DNA of 59,897 nucleotides, taken from the NCBI GenBank assembly GCA_016191785.1, contig JACPVJ010000102.1, positions 1-59,897 on the forward strand, read 5' to 3'. The notes below the pieces were generated by a model, which saw only the letters and a program-made list of their open reading frames with translations, had not been told where the DNA came from and ran no database searches. Positions 35,171 to 43,204 of the stretch are shown here, one piece after another (within the stretch, counting starts at the first letter, position 1; every line of letters starts with the position of its first letter). Origin of the DNA: Myxococcales bacterium (lineage in GTDB: Bacteria > Myxococcota_A > Polyangia > Polyangiales > Polyangiaceae). A program made the translations under genes and the position numbers.

Positions 35171-37417
35171 ATGTACGTACGTGAATCCGTCACCATCGGT
35201 GGCCGCCAGCTCACCTTCGAAACGGGCCGTCTGGCCAAGCTCGCCCACGGCGCCGTCCTCGTCACCTACGGCGAGAGCGTGGTGCTCGTCACCGCGACCT
35301 CGACCGAAGAGCGTCCCGGGCTCGATTTCTTCCCGCTCACCTGCGAGTACGTCGAGAAGACCTACGCCGCGGGCAAGATCCCCGGGGGCTTCTTCAAGCG
35401 CGAGGCGCGTCAGCGCGACTACGAGATCCTGGCCTGCCGCCTGATGGATCGCCCGCTCCGCCCGCTCTTCCCCGAGGGGTACAAGAAGGACACCCAGGTG
35501 ATCGCCACGGTGCTCTCGGCCGACCGCGTGAACCCCACCGACGTGCTCGGTCTCACCGGGGCCAGCGTCGCGCTCTCGATCTCCGACATCCCGTGGGACG
35601 GCCCGCTGTGCGGCGTCCGCGTGGCCCGCGTCGAGGGCGAGCTGGTCGTGTACCCGACCTTCGAGCAGAGCGCGAAGGCCGACATCGACGTGGTCGTCGC
35701 GGTCACGAAGGACGCCATCGTGATGGTCGAGGGCGGCGCCGACGAGTGCAGCGAGGCCGACCTGATCGACGCCTTGATGTTCGCGCACCGCGAGGGCCAG
35801 AAGGTCATCGAGCTGATCGAGAAGCTGAAGGCCGCGGTCGGCAAGCCGAAGCGCGAGTTCACGGCGGCCAAGCTCGACGACGCTGTCAAGACGCGCATCG
35901 CCGGGCTGGTCGACGCCGACCTGGCCCAGGCCTGCGTGATCAAGGAGAAGAAGAAGCGCTACGAGCGCTACGGCGAGCTGAAGAAGGCGATGGCGGACAA
36001 GCTCAAGGCCGAGCTCGGCGAAGAGAAGTGGCCGAGCGTCGAGAAGCTGGTCAAAGAAGAGTTCGAAGAGCGCAAGTACCACGTCGTCCGCAAGATGGTG
36101 ACCGTGGAGCGCAAGCGCATCGACGGTCGCGACGAGCGGACCATCCGCCCGGTGTCCTGCGAGGTCGGCCTGCTCCCGCGCGTCCACGGCTCGGCGCTGT
36201 TCCAGCGCGGCGAGACCCAGGCCATCGTCACCACCACCCTCGGTACCTCGACCGACGAGCAGAAGATCGACGCCCTGACCGGCGAGTCGTGGAAGCAGTT
36301 CATGCTCCACTACAACTTCCCCCCGTTCAGCACCGGCGAGACCAAGCCGATGCGCGGCCCCGGCCGGCGCGAGATCGGTCACGGCGCCCTGGCCGAGCGG
36401 GCGGTCTCCCGCATGATCCCCGGCCACGAGAAGTTCCCGTACACCATCCGCGTGGTCAGCGAGACCCTCGAGTCGAACGGCTCGAGCTCGATGGCCGCGG
36501 TCTGTGGCGCGACGATGTCGATGATGGACTGCGGCGTGCCGATCAAGAAGCCGGTGGCGGGCATCGCCATGGGTCTGATCAAAGAGGGCGACAAGATCGC
36601 CATCCTGAGCGACATCTTGGGTGACGAAGATCACCTGGGTGACATGGACTTCAAGGTCTGCGGCACCGATCGCGGCGTGACCGCCATCCAGATGGACATC
36701 AAGATCGCCGGCCTCGAGCGCTCGATCCTCGAGCGCGCGCTCGATCAGGCCCGCGAAGGCCGCCTGCACATCCTCGGCAAGATGCTGGCCACGCTGGCCG
36801 AGCCCCGCGCCGAGATCAACAAGTGGGCGCCGCGCATCACCACCCTCAAGGTCAAGCCCGACCAGATCCGGATCATCATCGGACCCGGCGGCAAGACCAT
36901 CAAGGGCATCGTCGATCAGACCGGCGTGGCGATCGACGTCGAGGACGACGGCACGGTCAACGTGGCCAGCGCGGACTCGGCCGCGGTGCTGAAGGCGATC
37001 GAGATCATCAAGGGGCTCACCGCCGAGCCCGAGGTCGGTCAGATCTACACCGGCACCGTCACCCGGATCGTGGACTTCGGCGCCTTCGTCGAGATCTTGC
37101 CGAACAAAGAGGCCCTGCTCCACGTCTCCGAGATCGCGCACGAGCGCGTCGAGTCTCCCGGCGACGTGCTGAAAGAGGGCGAGACCATCGACGTGAAGGT
37201 GATCAGCATCGATCGCGAGGGCAAGACGCGCCTCTCCAGGCGCGAGCTCTTGCCTTTCCCCGAGGGCGAAGAGGGCGAGGCCGCCCGCGAACGCATCCAG
37301 CGCGCGCGCGAGGCCGGGCCCCCGTCGCGTGATCGGGGCGGCCGTCCGCCGCGCGGCGGCGACCGGGGTGATCGCGGTGGCCGTCCGCCCCGCGGCGACC
37401 GTCCGCGTCCGCGCTGA
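35171..37417 (+). CDS. pnp: Polyribonucleotide nucleotidyltransferase (PNPase)
   Basis: This protein of about 748 aa degrades RNA 3'-5' with phosphate. Two RNase PH domains flank an alpha-helical domain; the second has GRREIGHGALAERA and SSSMAAVCGATMSMMDCG. The KH domain shows IRIIIGPGGKTIKGI and the S1 domain shows YTGTVTRIVDFGAFVEI. The final 45 residues are an Arg/Gly-rich tail (RGGRPPRGGDRGDRGG), longer than in enterobacterial PNPase. A TTG two codons upstream is an alternative start. Confidence 0.96.
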   Translation: MYVRESVTIGGRQLTFETGRLAKLAHGAVLVTYGESVVLVTATSTEERPGLDFFPLTCEYVEKTYAAGKIPGGFFKREARQRDYEILACRLMDRPLRPLFPEGYKKDTQVIATVLSADRVNPTDVLGLTGASVALSISDIPWDGPLCGVRVARVEGELVVYPTFEQSAKADIDVVVAVTKDAIVMVEGGADECSEADLIDALMFAHREGQKVIELIEKLKAAVGKPKREFTAAKLDDAVKTRIAGLVDADLAQACVIKEKKKRYERYGELKKAMADKLKAELGEEKWPSVEKLVKEEFEERKYHVVRKMVTVERKRIDGRDERTIRPVSCEVGLLPRVHGSALFQRGETQAIVTTTLGTSTDEQKIDALTGESWKQFMLHYNFPPFSTGETKPMRGPGRREIGHGALAERAVSRMIPGHEKFPYTIRVVSETLESNGSSSMAAVCGATMSMMDCGVPIKKPVAGIAMGLIKEGDKIAILSDILGDEDHLGDMDFKVCGTDRGVTAIQMDIKIAGLERSILERALDQAREGRLHILGKMLATLAEPRAEINKWAPRITTLKVKPDQIRIIIGPGGKTIKGIVDQTGVAIDVEDDGTVNVASADSAAVLKAIEIIKGLTAEPEVGQIYTGTVTRIVDFGAFVEILPNKEALLHVSEIAHERVESPGDVLKEGETIDVKVISIDREGKTRLSRRELLPFPEGEEGEAARERIQRAREAGPPSRDRGGRPPRGGDRGDRGGRPPRGDRPRPR

Positions 37418-37490
37418 GCCCGAGCGGCAGAGGGCGCGAGAAGCCGGCGAGCAACCACGCTCGCCGGCCGCGGTGCTACCCTGGGGGACG

Positions 37491-38078
37491 ATGTCGACGC
37501 CGGTGCGCGGCCCTCGCCCCAAGACCATCGAGGAATGGCTCGCGGAGCCCGAGAGCGCTCGCCTCGAGCTGATCGACGGGGAGCTGGTCGAGAAGGCGGC
37601 ACCGACCTTCGAGCACGGGCTGGCGCAGTCGCTCACGGCCGGCGCCATTGCTACGGCGTTCCATCGGCGTAGCGGCGGGCGCGGGGGGCCGGGCGGTTGG
37701 TGGATCGTCACCGAGGTGGACGTGGTGCTCGATGGGCGCGGGTATCGCCCCGACCTGCTCGGGTTTCGGCGCGAGCGCTTCGGAGAGCCACCGAGAGAAC
37801 GACCGGTGACGGAGCGGCCGGACTGGATCTGCGAGATCGTGAGCGAGTCGAACCGGTCCGTCGATACGGTCACGAAGCTACGCCGCTACCACCAGGCCCA
37901 GGTGCCGCACTACTGGATCATCGATCAAGTCGACCGGACGCTGACCGTGTATCGCCACACGCCCGAGGGCTATCTGGTCGCGCTGCGCGCGGCCGAGCAA
38001 GAGACCGTTCGGGCAGAGCCCTTCGAGGCGATCGAGCTTCGGGTCAGCGTGCTCCTCGGGGGAGACCCCGAGGACTAG
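37491..38078 (+). CDS. Uma2-family (DUF820) putative PD-(D/E)xK nuclease
   Basis: This 195-aa protein has the Uma2 pattern: ELIDGELVEKAAPTFEHG near the N-terminus, YRPDLLGF, WICEIVSESN and KLRRYHQAQVPHYWIID. The Asp, Glu and Lys match the restriction-endonuclease-like core. These proteins are common and often multi-copy in myxobacteria and cyanobacteria; their role is unclear. TGCTACCCT ends 8 nt before the ATG, though GGGGGA also lies near it. Confidence 0.85.
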   Translation: MSTPVRGPRPKTIEEWLAEPESARLELIDGELVEKAAPTFEHGLAQSLTAGAIATAFHRRSGGRGGPGGWWIVTEVDVVLDGRGYRPDLLGFRRERFGEPPRERPVTERPDWICEIVSESNRSVDTVTKLRRYHQAQVPHYWIIDQVDRTLTVYRHTPEGYLVALRAAEQETVRAEPFEAIELRVSVLLGGDPED

Positions 38079-38085
38079 GCGGAGG

Positions 38086-39090
38086 TCACCGCGTCGCCGG
38101 CGCCGCCACCATCGAAGTGTTCGCGGCCGGCGCGCCCGCCACCGTGCTGGCGACGAGCACGCCGCCGGCGCAGTAGGTACCGGTGTCCGAGTCCGGCCAG
38201 AGGTCATAGGTGTGCGAGTGCTCGTAGGGGATGCGCTCGACCGCCACCACGAACACGCCGTCGAGGTGATCGCCGGCGCGGAGGTCGCCGAAGCTGCGAC
38301 CGTCGGCGGTGGGGTGTTTCGGGCTGATTTCCAGCACGCTGCCGCTGGCCAAGGTCGCGCGCACCACCACGTGGTTCGGCGCCGGGACGCGGTGGGTCTT
38401 GCGGATCGGCACCGCACGCATCGCCCCCTGGTGCATGCTGTAGACCAGGTCACCCTCCCGAAGGTCGGCGATGGCTCGGTTGCCGCTGGGCGTGGCGATC
38501 GGCGTGTCGGGCGAGTTGCACACGCAGCTGGTGCACCCCTTGGGGCACGTGCCGTCGACCGGGGTGTGGCACTCGGGCACCAGCTTGCCCACCGGGCCCG
38601 GCACGTCGCAGCAGATCTGCGCCGAGGTGCAGCAGCTCTTGCCGCAGCACAGCTGCCCCGAGCCGCAGCTCGTTCCCGACTCACAGGGCGGTTTGTCCTT
38701 GCACTTGCCGGCGTCGCAATAGGGCGTCGCGCCGGTGCACACCGTGCCGCACGCGCCGCAGTTCTTGATGTCGTTGTCGGTGTTGGTGCAGGCGCTGCCG
38801 CAGCACACGAAGTCGCAGGTGCCGCAGCTGCCGCCGCCCGAGCCGCCGCTGCCTCCGGTCGCGCCGCTGCCTCCGGTCGCGCCGCTGCCTCCGGTCGCGC
38901 CGCTGCCTCCGGTCGCGCCGCTGCCTCCGGTGCCTGCGCTGCCACCGGTCGCCCCGGCCGTCCCGCCGGTGGCCGATCCCCCGGACCCGCCGGTCGCGCC
39001 GCCCGACCCGCCGGTCCCACCGCTGTCGGACTCCGAGTCGCCGCCGCAGCCGCACGCCAGAATCACAAAAAGCACGAGGGTTCGTCGCAT
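38086..39090 (-). CDS. Surface lipoprotein with a C-terminal Hint (hedgehog/intein-type) domain
   Basis: This 334-aa protein has lipobox ACGC near residue 15 and a Gly/Ser/Ala/Thr tether encoded partly by 18-bp repeats. A Cys-rich region with several CC pairs follows (residues about 80-185). From about residue 191 it matches a Hint domain: CNSPDTPIATPSGNRAIADL then EGDLVYS, a block-B-like SPKHPT, and the ending TYCAGGVLVAST. The nucleophile-position Cys is present, but the terminal His-Asn of inteins is absent, as in hedgehog Hog domains. It could cleave itself and release or re-attach the N-terminal part. GGAGG lies 5 nt before the ATG. Confidence 0.82.
   Translation of the reverse strand: MRRTLVLFVILACGCGGDSESDSGGTGGSGGATGGSGGSATGGTAGATGGSAGTGGSGATGGSGATGGSGATGGSGATGGSGGSGGGSCGTCDFVCCGSACTNTDNDIKNCGACGTVCTGATPYCDAGKCKDKPPCESGTSCGSGQLCCGKSCCTSAQICCDVPGPVGKLVPECHTPVDGTCPKGCTSCVCNSPDTPIATPSGNRAIADLREGDLVYSMHQGAMRAVPIRKTHRVPAPNHVVVRATLASGSVLEISPKHPTADGRSFGDLRAGDHLDGVFVVAVERIPYEHSHTYDLWPDSDTGTYCAGGVLVASTVAGAPAANTSMVAAPATR
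38845..38934. repeat. Five tandem 18-bp units inside the Hint lipoprotein gene
   Basis: Units of 18 bp (on the plus strand GCCGCTGCCTCCGGTCGC) start at 38845, 38863, 38881, 38899 and 38917; the fifth is partly diverged. They encode GSGATG repeats of the tether. As 18 is a multiple of 3, copy-number change would alter tether length without a frameshift. Confidence 0.9.
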
Positions 39091-39184
39091 GGCCACCTCC
39101 GAGGGGCATTTTCGCTGATTTCGCTCAGCCTGCAACCAAAGAAGGGGTTGGCGGCTCCCGCGCTTCGTGCGAAAGAGCGCGCCC

Positions 39185-39943
39185 ATGACCCTCCGAACCG
39201 TCCTGCCGTTCCTGTTGTCCGCTGTTTTCGTGGCCTGTGGTGGCTCGCCGCCGCCTGCCGAGGCGCCGCAGACCGATCCGTCCCAAGGCAAGTCCGACAT
39301 GCCCACCGAGCCGGCGGCCGAGAAGCCTGCCGAGGGTGGCGACAAGGGTGAGCCCGCGGCCAAGCCCGAAGAAAAGAAGGCGGAGCCGGCACCGAAGCTC
39401 GACAAGCCGAAGAGCGCGTCGACCGCGGCGGGCAAGTCGCTGAGCGAGGTCGAGGGCACCGCGATGCTCGACGAGGCCAAGAAGCTCGGCTGGATCAAGG
39501 ACGGCACCGCGGTCGGCGGCGGCACCATCGGCTCGTACGAGCAGTTCAAGTTCGACATCGAGAAGGGCAAGCTCAAGGGCTTCGTCGAGGTGGTTCGCCC
39601 CGCAGCGACCCCGACCGCAGCCGGCAGCGGCAGCCTGGTGCCTCCGGCAGAGCTCAAGGGCACGCGCGAGAAGGACGGCGCCGCCGTTCATCACGACGAG
39701 GCCGCCGACCTGCTGGTGGTCGTGTCGATCGAGGGCAAGAACGCCGACGCGAAGAAGCTCCTCGGTCAGCTGGTGAAGATCGCCAAGGCAGCGGCCAAGC
39801 CGCCCGCCAAGCCGGCGACCGAGAAGCCCGCGACGCCGGCCAAGCCCGCCGCCGACAAGCCCGCCGCCGACAAGGCCGCGACGCCGGCCAAGCCCGCGAC
39901 GCCCGCGACGCCGGCCAAGCCTGCGACGCCCGCGAAGAAGTGA
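39185..39943 (+). CDS. Lipoprotein with Lys/Ala/Pro-rich tail
   Basis: This 252-aa protein has lipobox FVAC near residues 15-18 and a Pro/Glu/Lys linker. A small folded region of about 100 residues follows (MLDEAKKLGWIKDGTAV, GSYEQFKFDIEKGKLKGFVEVV). A C-terminal tail of KPATPAKPA-type repeats closes the protein, reminiscent of histone H1-like tails but here on an exported protein. No known domain. Its stop codon directly abuts that of the leftward gene (TGATCA). Confidence 0.7.
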   Translation: MTLRTVLPFLLSAVFVACGGSPPPAEAPQTDPSQGKSDMPTEPAAEKPAEGGDKGEPAAKPEEKKAEPAPKLDKPKSASTAAGKSLSEVEGTAMLDEAKKLGWIKDGTAVGGGTIGSYEQFKFDIEKGKLKGFVEVVRPAATPTAAGSGSLVPPAELKGTREKDGAAVHHDEAADLLVVVSIEGKNADAKKLLGQLVKIAKAAAKPPAKPATEKPATPAKPAADKPAADKAATPAKPATPATPAKPATPAKK

Positions 39944-40873
39944 TCAGAAGACCCAGGTCGCGCTCGCCCCGGTCGGGTGCACGCTGAGCCGCAGAGCCCC
40001 TGCGCTGGCGGGCGCCGCCTTCTTCGGGGCGAGCACGATCAAGGCCACTCCGGCGGCAGCGCCGACGCCCGCGCCAATCCAGAACGCGCGCGCGACGCCA
40101 TACCGATCGATCGCGTCTTGTCGCGCGGCGGCGTCCTTGTGGTTCGAGTCGTCGAACTGCTGCTTGGCGCCGAGGGCGCTGACGTAGAACCCGAGGCCCA
40201 CGCCGGCTGCTGCCGCCGAAGCCCCGACCAGCACGTAGCCGACGGTGCGTTGCAGGTTACCGGCCGAGTCGCTGGTGGGCTCGGTCGGGGTCGACCTCGT
40301 CGGCGCACCGACCGGGTCGTCTTTGTCGAGCTCGAGCTTCACGACTTTGAGCTGACCGGCGGCGACGCTCACGTTGCGCTCGATGATCTCGCCCTCGGGG
40401 CCTTCGAGCTTGATCTCGTGGTCACCGGGCTCGACGAAGGTCTCGAAAGGGATGGGGGTCTGGGCGATCGGACCGACGCTGGCACGCGTGCCCTTCGGCT
40501 CGGACACCTCGAGCTTGCCGAGGGCGGCCTGCAGGTCGGCGAGCTTCTTCTTGGCCTGTTTGCTCTGGGCGTCCGAGAGCCCACCCAGCTTCAGCGACGC
40601 CGCGTAGCCGTTGGCCGCACGGACGCGGTCCTTCGCGCCCTCCCAGCACATCGCGGCGTTGTACAGGGTCGCGCCATGAGGCGCCCGCTTGTGGGCTTCG
40701 GTGAAGGCCTCGGCGCAGACCCGGAACTCGCCCTTCTTGGCGGCCGCGGCGCCGGCCTCGAAGAACTGGGCCGCCACCTGGGTCTCGGAGTCGCTCTGGG
40801 CCCGGGCCTCGGGCGCGAGCCCGAGCAGGGCCACGAGCCCCGAGAGCGCGACAATTCCGACCGGCCGAAGCAC
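39944..40873 (-). CDS. Periplasmic TPR/PEGA-like protein with C-terminal membrane segments
   Basis: This 309-aa protein starts at a GTG and has a signal peptide ending ARAQ. A helical TPR-like region follows (VAAQFFEAGAAAAKKGEF, ATLYNAAMCWEGAKDRVRAA). A beta domain similar to PEGA comes next (FVEPGDHEIKLEGPEGEIIE), then two hydrophobic helices (VGYVLVGASAAAAGVGLGF and AFWIGAGVGAAAGVALIVL). This layout is frequent in myxobacteria; the function is unknown. It runs head-to-tail with larE, 29 nt away. Confidence 0.7.
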   Translation of the reverse strand: MLRPVGIVALSGLVALLGLAPEARAQSDSETQVAAQFFEAGAAAAKKGEFRVCAEAFTEAHKRAPHGATLYNAAMCWEGAKDRVRAANGYAASLKLGGLSDAQSKQAKKKLADLQAALGKLEVSEPKGTRASVGPIAQTPIPFETFVEPGDHEIKLEGPEGEIIERNVSVAAGQLKVVKLELDKDDPVGAPTRSTPTEPTSDSAGNLQRTVGYVLVGASAAAAGVGLGFYVSALGAKQQFDDSNHKDAAARQDAIDRYGVARAFWIGAGVGAAAGVALIVLAPKKAAPASAGALRLSVHPTGASATWVF

Positions 40874-40902
40874 GGGGTGACGATACCACGGGGCCCCGCC
40901 GA

Positions 40903-41739
40903 TCAAACCAAACGCAGCGAGCGCCCGTGCAGGACCTCGTTGTGCGAACCCTGGCGGTAGCCTGCCAGATCGACCGCCACGTAGCTGAAGCCGTGGGCCT
41001 TGCCGAGGCGCACGATCTCTTCGCGGACGCCCGGGCGGAGCAGCCCCTCGAGCTCGGCGAGATCGATCTCGAGCCGCGCGACGGTGTCGTGCCAGCGCAC
41101 CCGCAGCTGCCGGAAGCCGAGGGCCCTGAGCGCGGCCTCGAGCCCGCCGATCTGCTTCAGGCGTTCGGCCGTCACGCTGGTGCCGTACGGAATGCGGCTC
41201 GACAGGCACGCCGATGCGGGCTTGTCCCACAGGTCCATGCCCATCAGGCGAGCGGCCGCTCGCACGTCGGCCTTGGTCATGCCGGCGTCGACCAGCGGGC
41301 TCTTCACCGCGGCGTTCTTCGCCGCCTCGAGCCCCGGGCGATAGTCGCCCAGATCGTCCAGGTTGGTGCCGTTGGCGACGAACGCGAGACCCCATTCGAC
41401 CCGCTTCGCCTCGGCGATCTCGTACAGCTCGCTCTTGCAGTGAAAGCACCGGTCGGGCTCGTTGGCGACGTAGCCCGGGCGGGCGATCTCGTGGCTGTCC
41501 ACGAAGCGATGGTGAGCGCCCAGCCTCTGGGCGATGCGCGCGGCGTCGAGCTGCTCGCTCTCGGGCAGGCTGGGGCTCACCGCCGTCATGCCCAGGGCGC
41601 GGTCGCCCAGCTCCGCGTGGGCCACCGCCAGCACCAGCGCGCTGTCGAGCCCGCCGGAGTAGCAGACCAACACCGACCCGAGCTCGCGCACCTTTGCCCG
41701 CAGGCCTTCGAGCTTCTCTGCGGCGGGGTCGCTGCTCAT
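40903..41739 (-). CDS. larE: LarE-type ATP-dependent sulfur transferase
   Basis: This 278-aa PP-loop enzyme has SGGLDS at residues 28-33, CFHCKSELY, and PASACLSSRIPYG near residue 175. In known LarE the last motif holds the Cys whose sulfur is sacrificed to build the nickel-pincer nucleotide cofactor of lactate racemase and related enzymes. No larA, larB or larC is visible in this window. TGTTAAGAA ends 10 nt before the ATG. Confidence 0.88.
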   Translation of the reverse strand: MSSDPAAEKLEGLRAKVRELGSVLVCYSGGLDSALVLAVAHAELGDRALGMTAVSPSLPESEQLDAARIAQRLGAHHRFVDSHEIARPGYVANEPDRCFHCKSELYEIAEAKRVEWGLAFVANGTNLDDLGDYRPGLEAAKNAAVKSPLVDAGMTKADVRAAARLMGMDLWDKPASACLSSRIPYGTSVTAERLKQIGGLEAALRALGFRQLRVRWHDTVARLEIDLAELEGLLRPGVREEIVRLGKAHGFSYVAVDLAGYRQGSHNEVLHGRSLRLV

Positions 41740-41779
41740 CTCAGGCGGGTTCTTAACACCAGGCCGACCCGGCGCCAGC

Positions 41780-42346
41780 TCAGGGCTTGGCGGCCTTGCC
41801 CAGGCCCGCGGTGTTGCCCCAGACCTGCAGCGCGTAGCGCCCGGCACCGCGGAACACGCTCACCTCGAGCAGGTACAAGCCCGGGACGTCGAAGCAGACG
41901 GGACCCGCCGGCGGCGTCACCGGGAAGGCGTCGTGGCTCAGATCGCCGGTCACGTCTTCGCCGTCGGGGCCACGCAAGAGCACGTCCAGGTCTTGCACGT
42001 TGCGATCGCCCACGGCGTACACGCGGTAGCAGGCCCCCGAGGCCGGAACGTAGAAGGTGTAGCGGTCCGCTGGATCCTTCTCGGCCTGCTCTGCGGTGTG
42101 CACACCGGTCACCGCTTGCATGCCACCGGTCGCGCCGCAGGAACGCGTCAGCCGCGCCAGATCTTCTTTCGGCGAGCCGCTGGGAGAAAACGCGGAATAG
42201 CACTCGGACCAGATGCCGCCCTTGGGCGAGGCCTCGTCGTCGGTCTTTGCGCTGGGCGTGCCCGGGGTCGGCGGGGGGGTCGGCTCGAGGGTCTGCCCGC
42301 CGCAGCCGAAGGCCAAGAACGCCAGGAGCAAGATCTGCCGGGACAT
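41780..42346 (-). CDS. Small lipoprotein with a beta-sandwich-like C-terminus
   Basis: This 188-aa protein has lipobox FGC near residue 15 and a Pro/Thr-rich linker. The C-terminal 110 residues (RYTFYVPASGACYRVYAVGD, VLLRGPDGEDVTGDL, GLYLLEVSVFRGAGRYALQV) resemble pre-peptidase C-terminal (PPC) type domains. No catalytic motif. TATCCT ends 9 nt before the ATG. It is divergent from imuA, with 105 nt between the starts. Confidence 0.65.
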   Translation of the reverse strand: MSRQILLLAFLAFGCGGQTLEPTPPPTPGTPSAKTDDEASPKGGIWSECYSAFSPSGSPKEDLARLTRSCGATGGMQAVTGVHTAEQAEKDPADRYTFYVPASGACYRVYAVGDRNVQDLDVLLRGPDGEDVTGDLSHDAFPVTPPAGPVCFDVPGLYLLEVSVFRGAGRYALQVWGNTAGLGKAAKP

Positions 42347-42425
42347 TGCGGGGCGAGGATAGTCGCCTGCCGGGCCAGGTGAAGGGCGGACATTTCCTGA
42401 CCGGGCTGGCTTGCGCGAACGGTGA

Positions 42426-42442
42426 CTGAGTGTATGTTCAGT
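42426..42442 (+). promoter_or_regulatory. LexA-like SOS box upstream of imuA
   Basis: CTGAGTGTATGTTCAGT matches about 13 of 17 positions of the Myxococcus LexA motif I recall (CTRHAMRYBYGTTCAGS), including the complete GTTCAG core. The box also contains TGTA...TACA symmetry with the bases after it. It ends 9 nt before the chosen imuA start. A similar box precedes dnaE2. Confidence 0.6.
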
Positions 42443-42451
42443 ACACCCGTC

Positions 42452-43204
42452 ATGGCCCTGCCGCAACACGTGCTCGATCGCCTCCCGGCGGCCCTCCTGA
42501 AAGGGGGCCAGCTCGCCCCGGCCGAATCGCCGGAAATCGGCCTCCCATCGGGGCTGGCAGAGCTCGACGCGGTCCTGCCCGACGGGGGCCTCTTGCGGGG
42601 TGGGGTGGTCGAGCTGTGCGTGTCGGGGGCGGCGGCTGGGGCCACCCGCATCGCCCTCGCGGCCTGTCGCGCCGCCCAGTCCGAGGGGCGCGAGCGCGGG
42701 GGCGACACGCCCTGGTGCGCCTTCGTCGACCCTTCGAGCTCCCTCTTCGGTCCCGGCGTGGCAAAGGCAGGGGTCCAGCTCGATCGGCTGCTGGTCGTGC
42801 AGCCGTCGCTCGAGGCGCTGGGGCGCGTCAGCCTGCGCGTCGCCGAGTCGCGGGCGTTCGCCGTGGTGGTCGTCGACACCGTGGGCGTGCCGGGCTCGCT
42901 GGTCGACGTCTCGCTCGGAACCTGGCCGCGCATCGTGCGTCGGCTCTCCCTCGCGGTCGAGGGCAGCGCAGCGTGCGTGCTGCTCGTCACCCAGAGCGCG
43001 GTCTCGCGTCCGCTGCCGCTGCCCGTCGCGCAGCGCATCGAGCTGTCGCGGCCCAGCGAGCACGAGCTCACGGTGCGGGTCGCCAAAGACAAACACGGTC
43101 GCATCACCTCCGTGCGCAAGATCCCGTGGGCGGCAGCGTCGCCGCGCCCGCTGGTCAAGGTCGAGGGGCCGTCGCGCCGGCTCGCGCGGCTCTCGGGAGG
43201 GTGA
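42452..43204 (+). CDS. imuA: ImuA (SulA/RecA-like translesion mutagenesis protein)
   Basis: This 250-aa protein has a RecA-like fold pattern: LPSGLAELDAVLPDGGLLRGGVVELCVSG, then FAVVVVDTVG and CVLLVTQSAV. The expected Walker A is degenerate (GAAAGATR), as in ImuA proteins that do not hydrolyse ATP like RecA. ImuA helps recruit ImuB and the DnaE2 polymerase to damaged DNA. The ATG at 42452 is chosen because the SOS box lies immediately upstream and earlier starts would be inside it. It overlaps imuB (GTGA). Confidence 0.83.
   Translation: MALPQHVLDRLPAALLKGGQLAPAESPEIGLPSGLAELDAVLPDGGLLRGGVVELCVSGAAAGATRIALAACRAAQSEGRERGGDTPWCAFVDPSSSLFGPGVAKAGVQLDRLLVVQPSLEALGRVSLRVAESRAFAVVVVDTVGVPGSLVDVSLGTWPRIVRRLSLAVEGSAACVLLVTQSAVSRPLPLPVAQRIELSRPSEHELTVRVAKDKHGRITSVRKIPWAAASPRPLVKVEGPSRRLARLSGG

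Noticed and set aside
38086..38520. Hint region as an intein
   Set aside because: There is no C-terminal extein, the terminal Asn is missing, and the host is a lipoprotein rather than a conserved enzyme.
38845..38934. Possible CRISPR array
   Set aside because: The 18-bp units have no spacers and encode an in-frame GSGATG tether in a lipoprotein.
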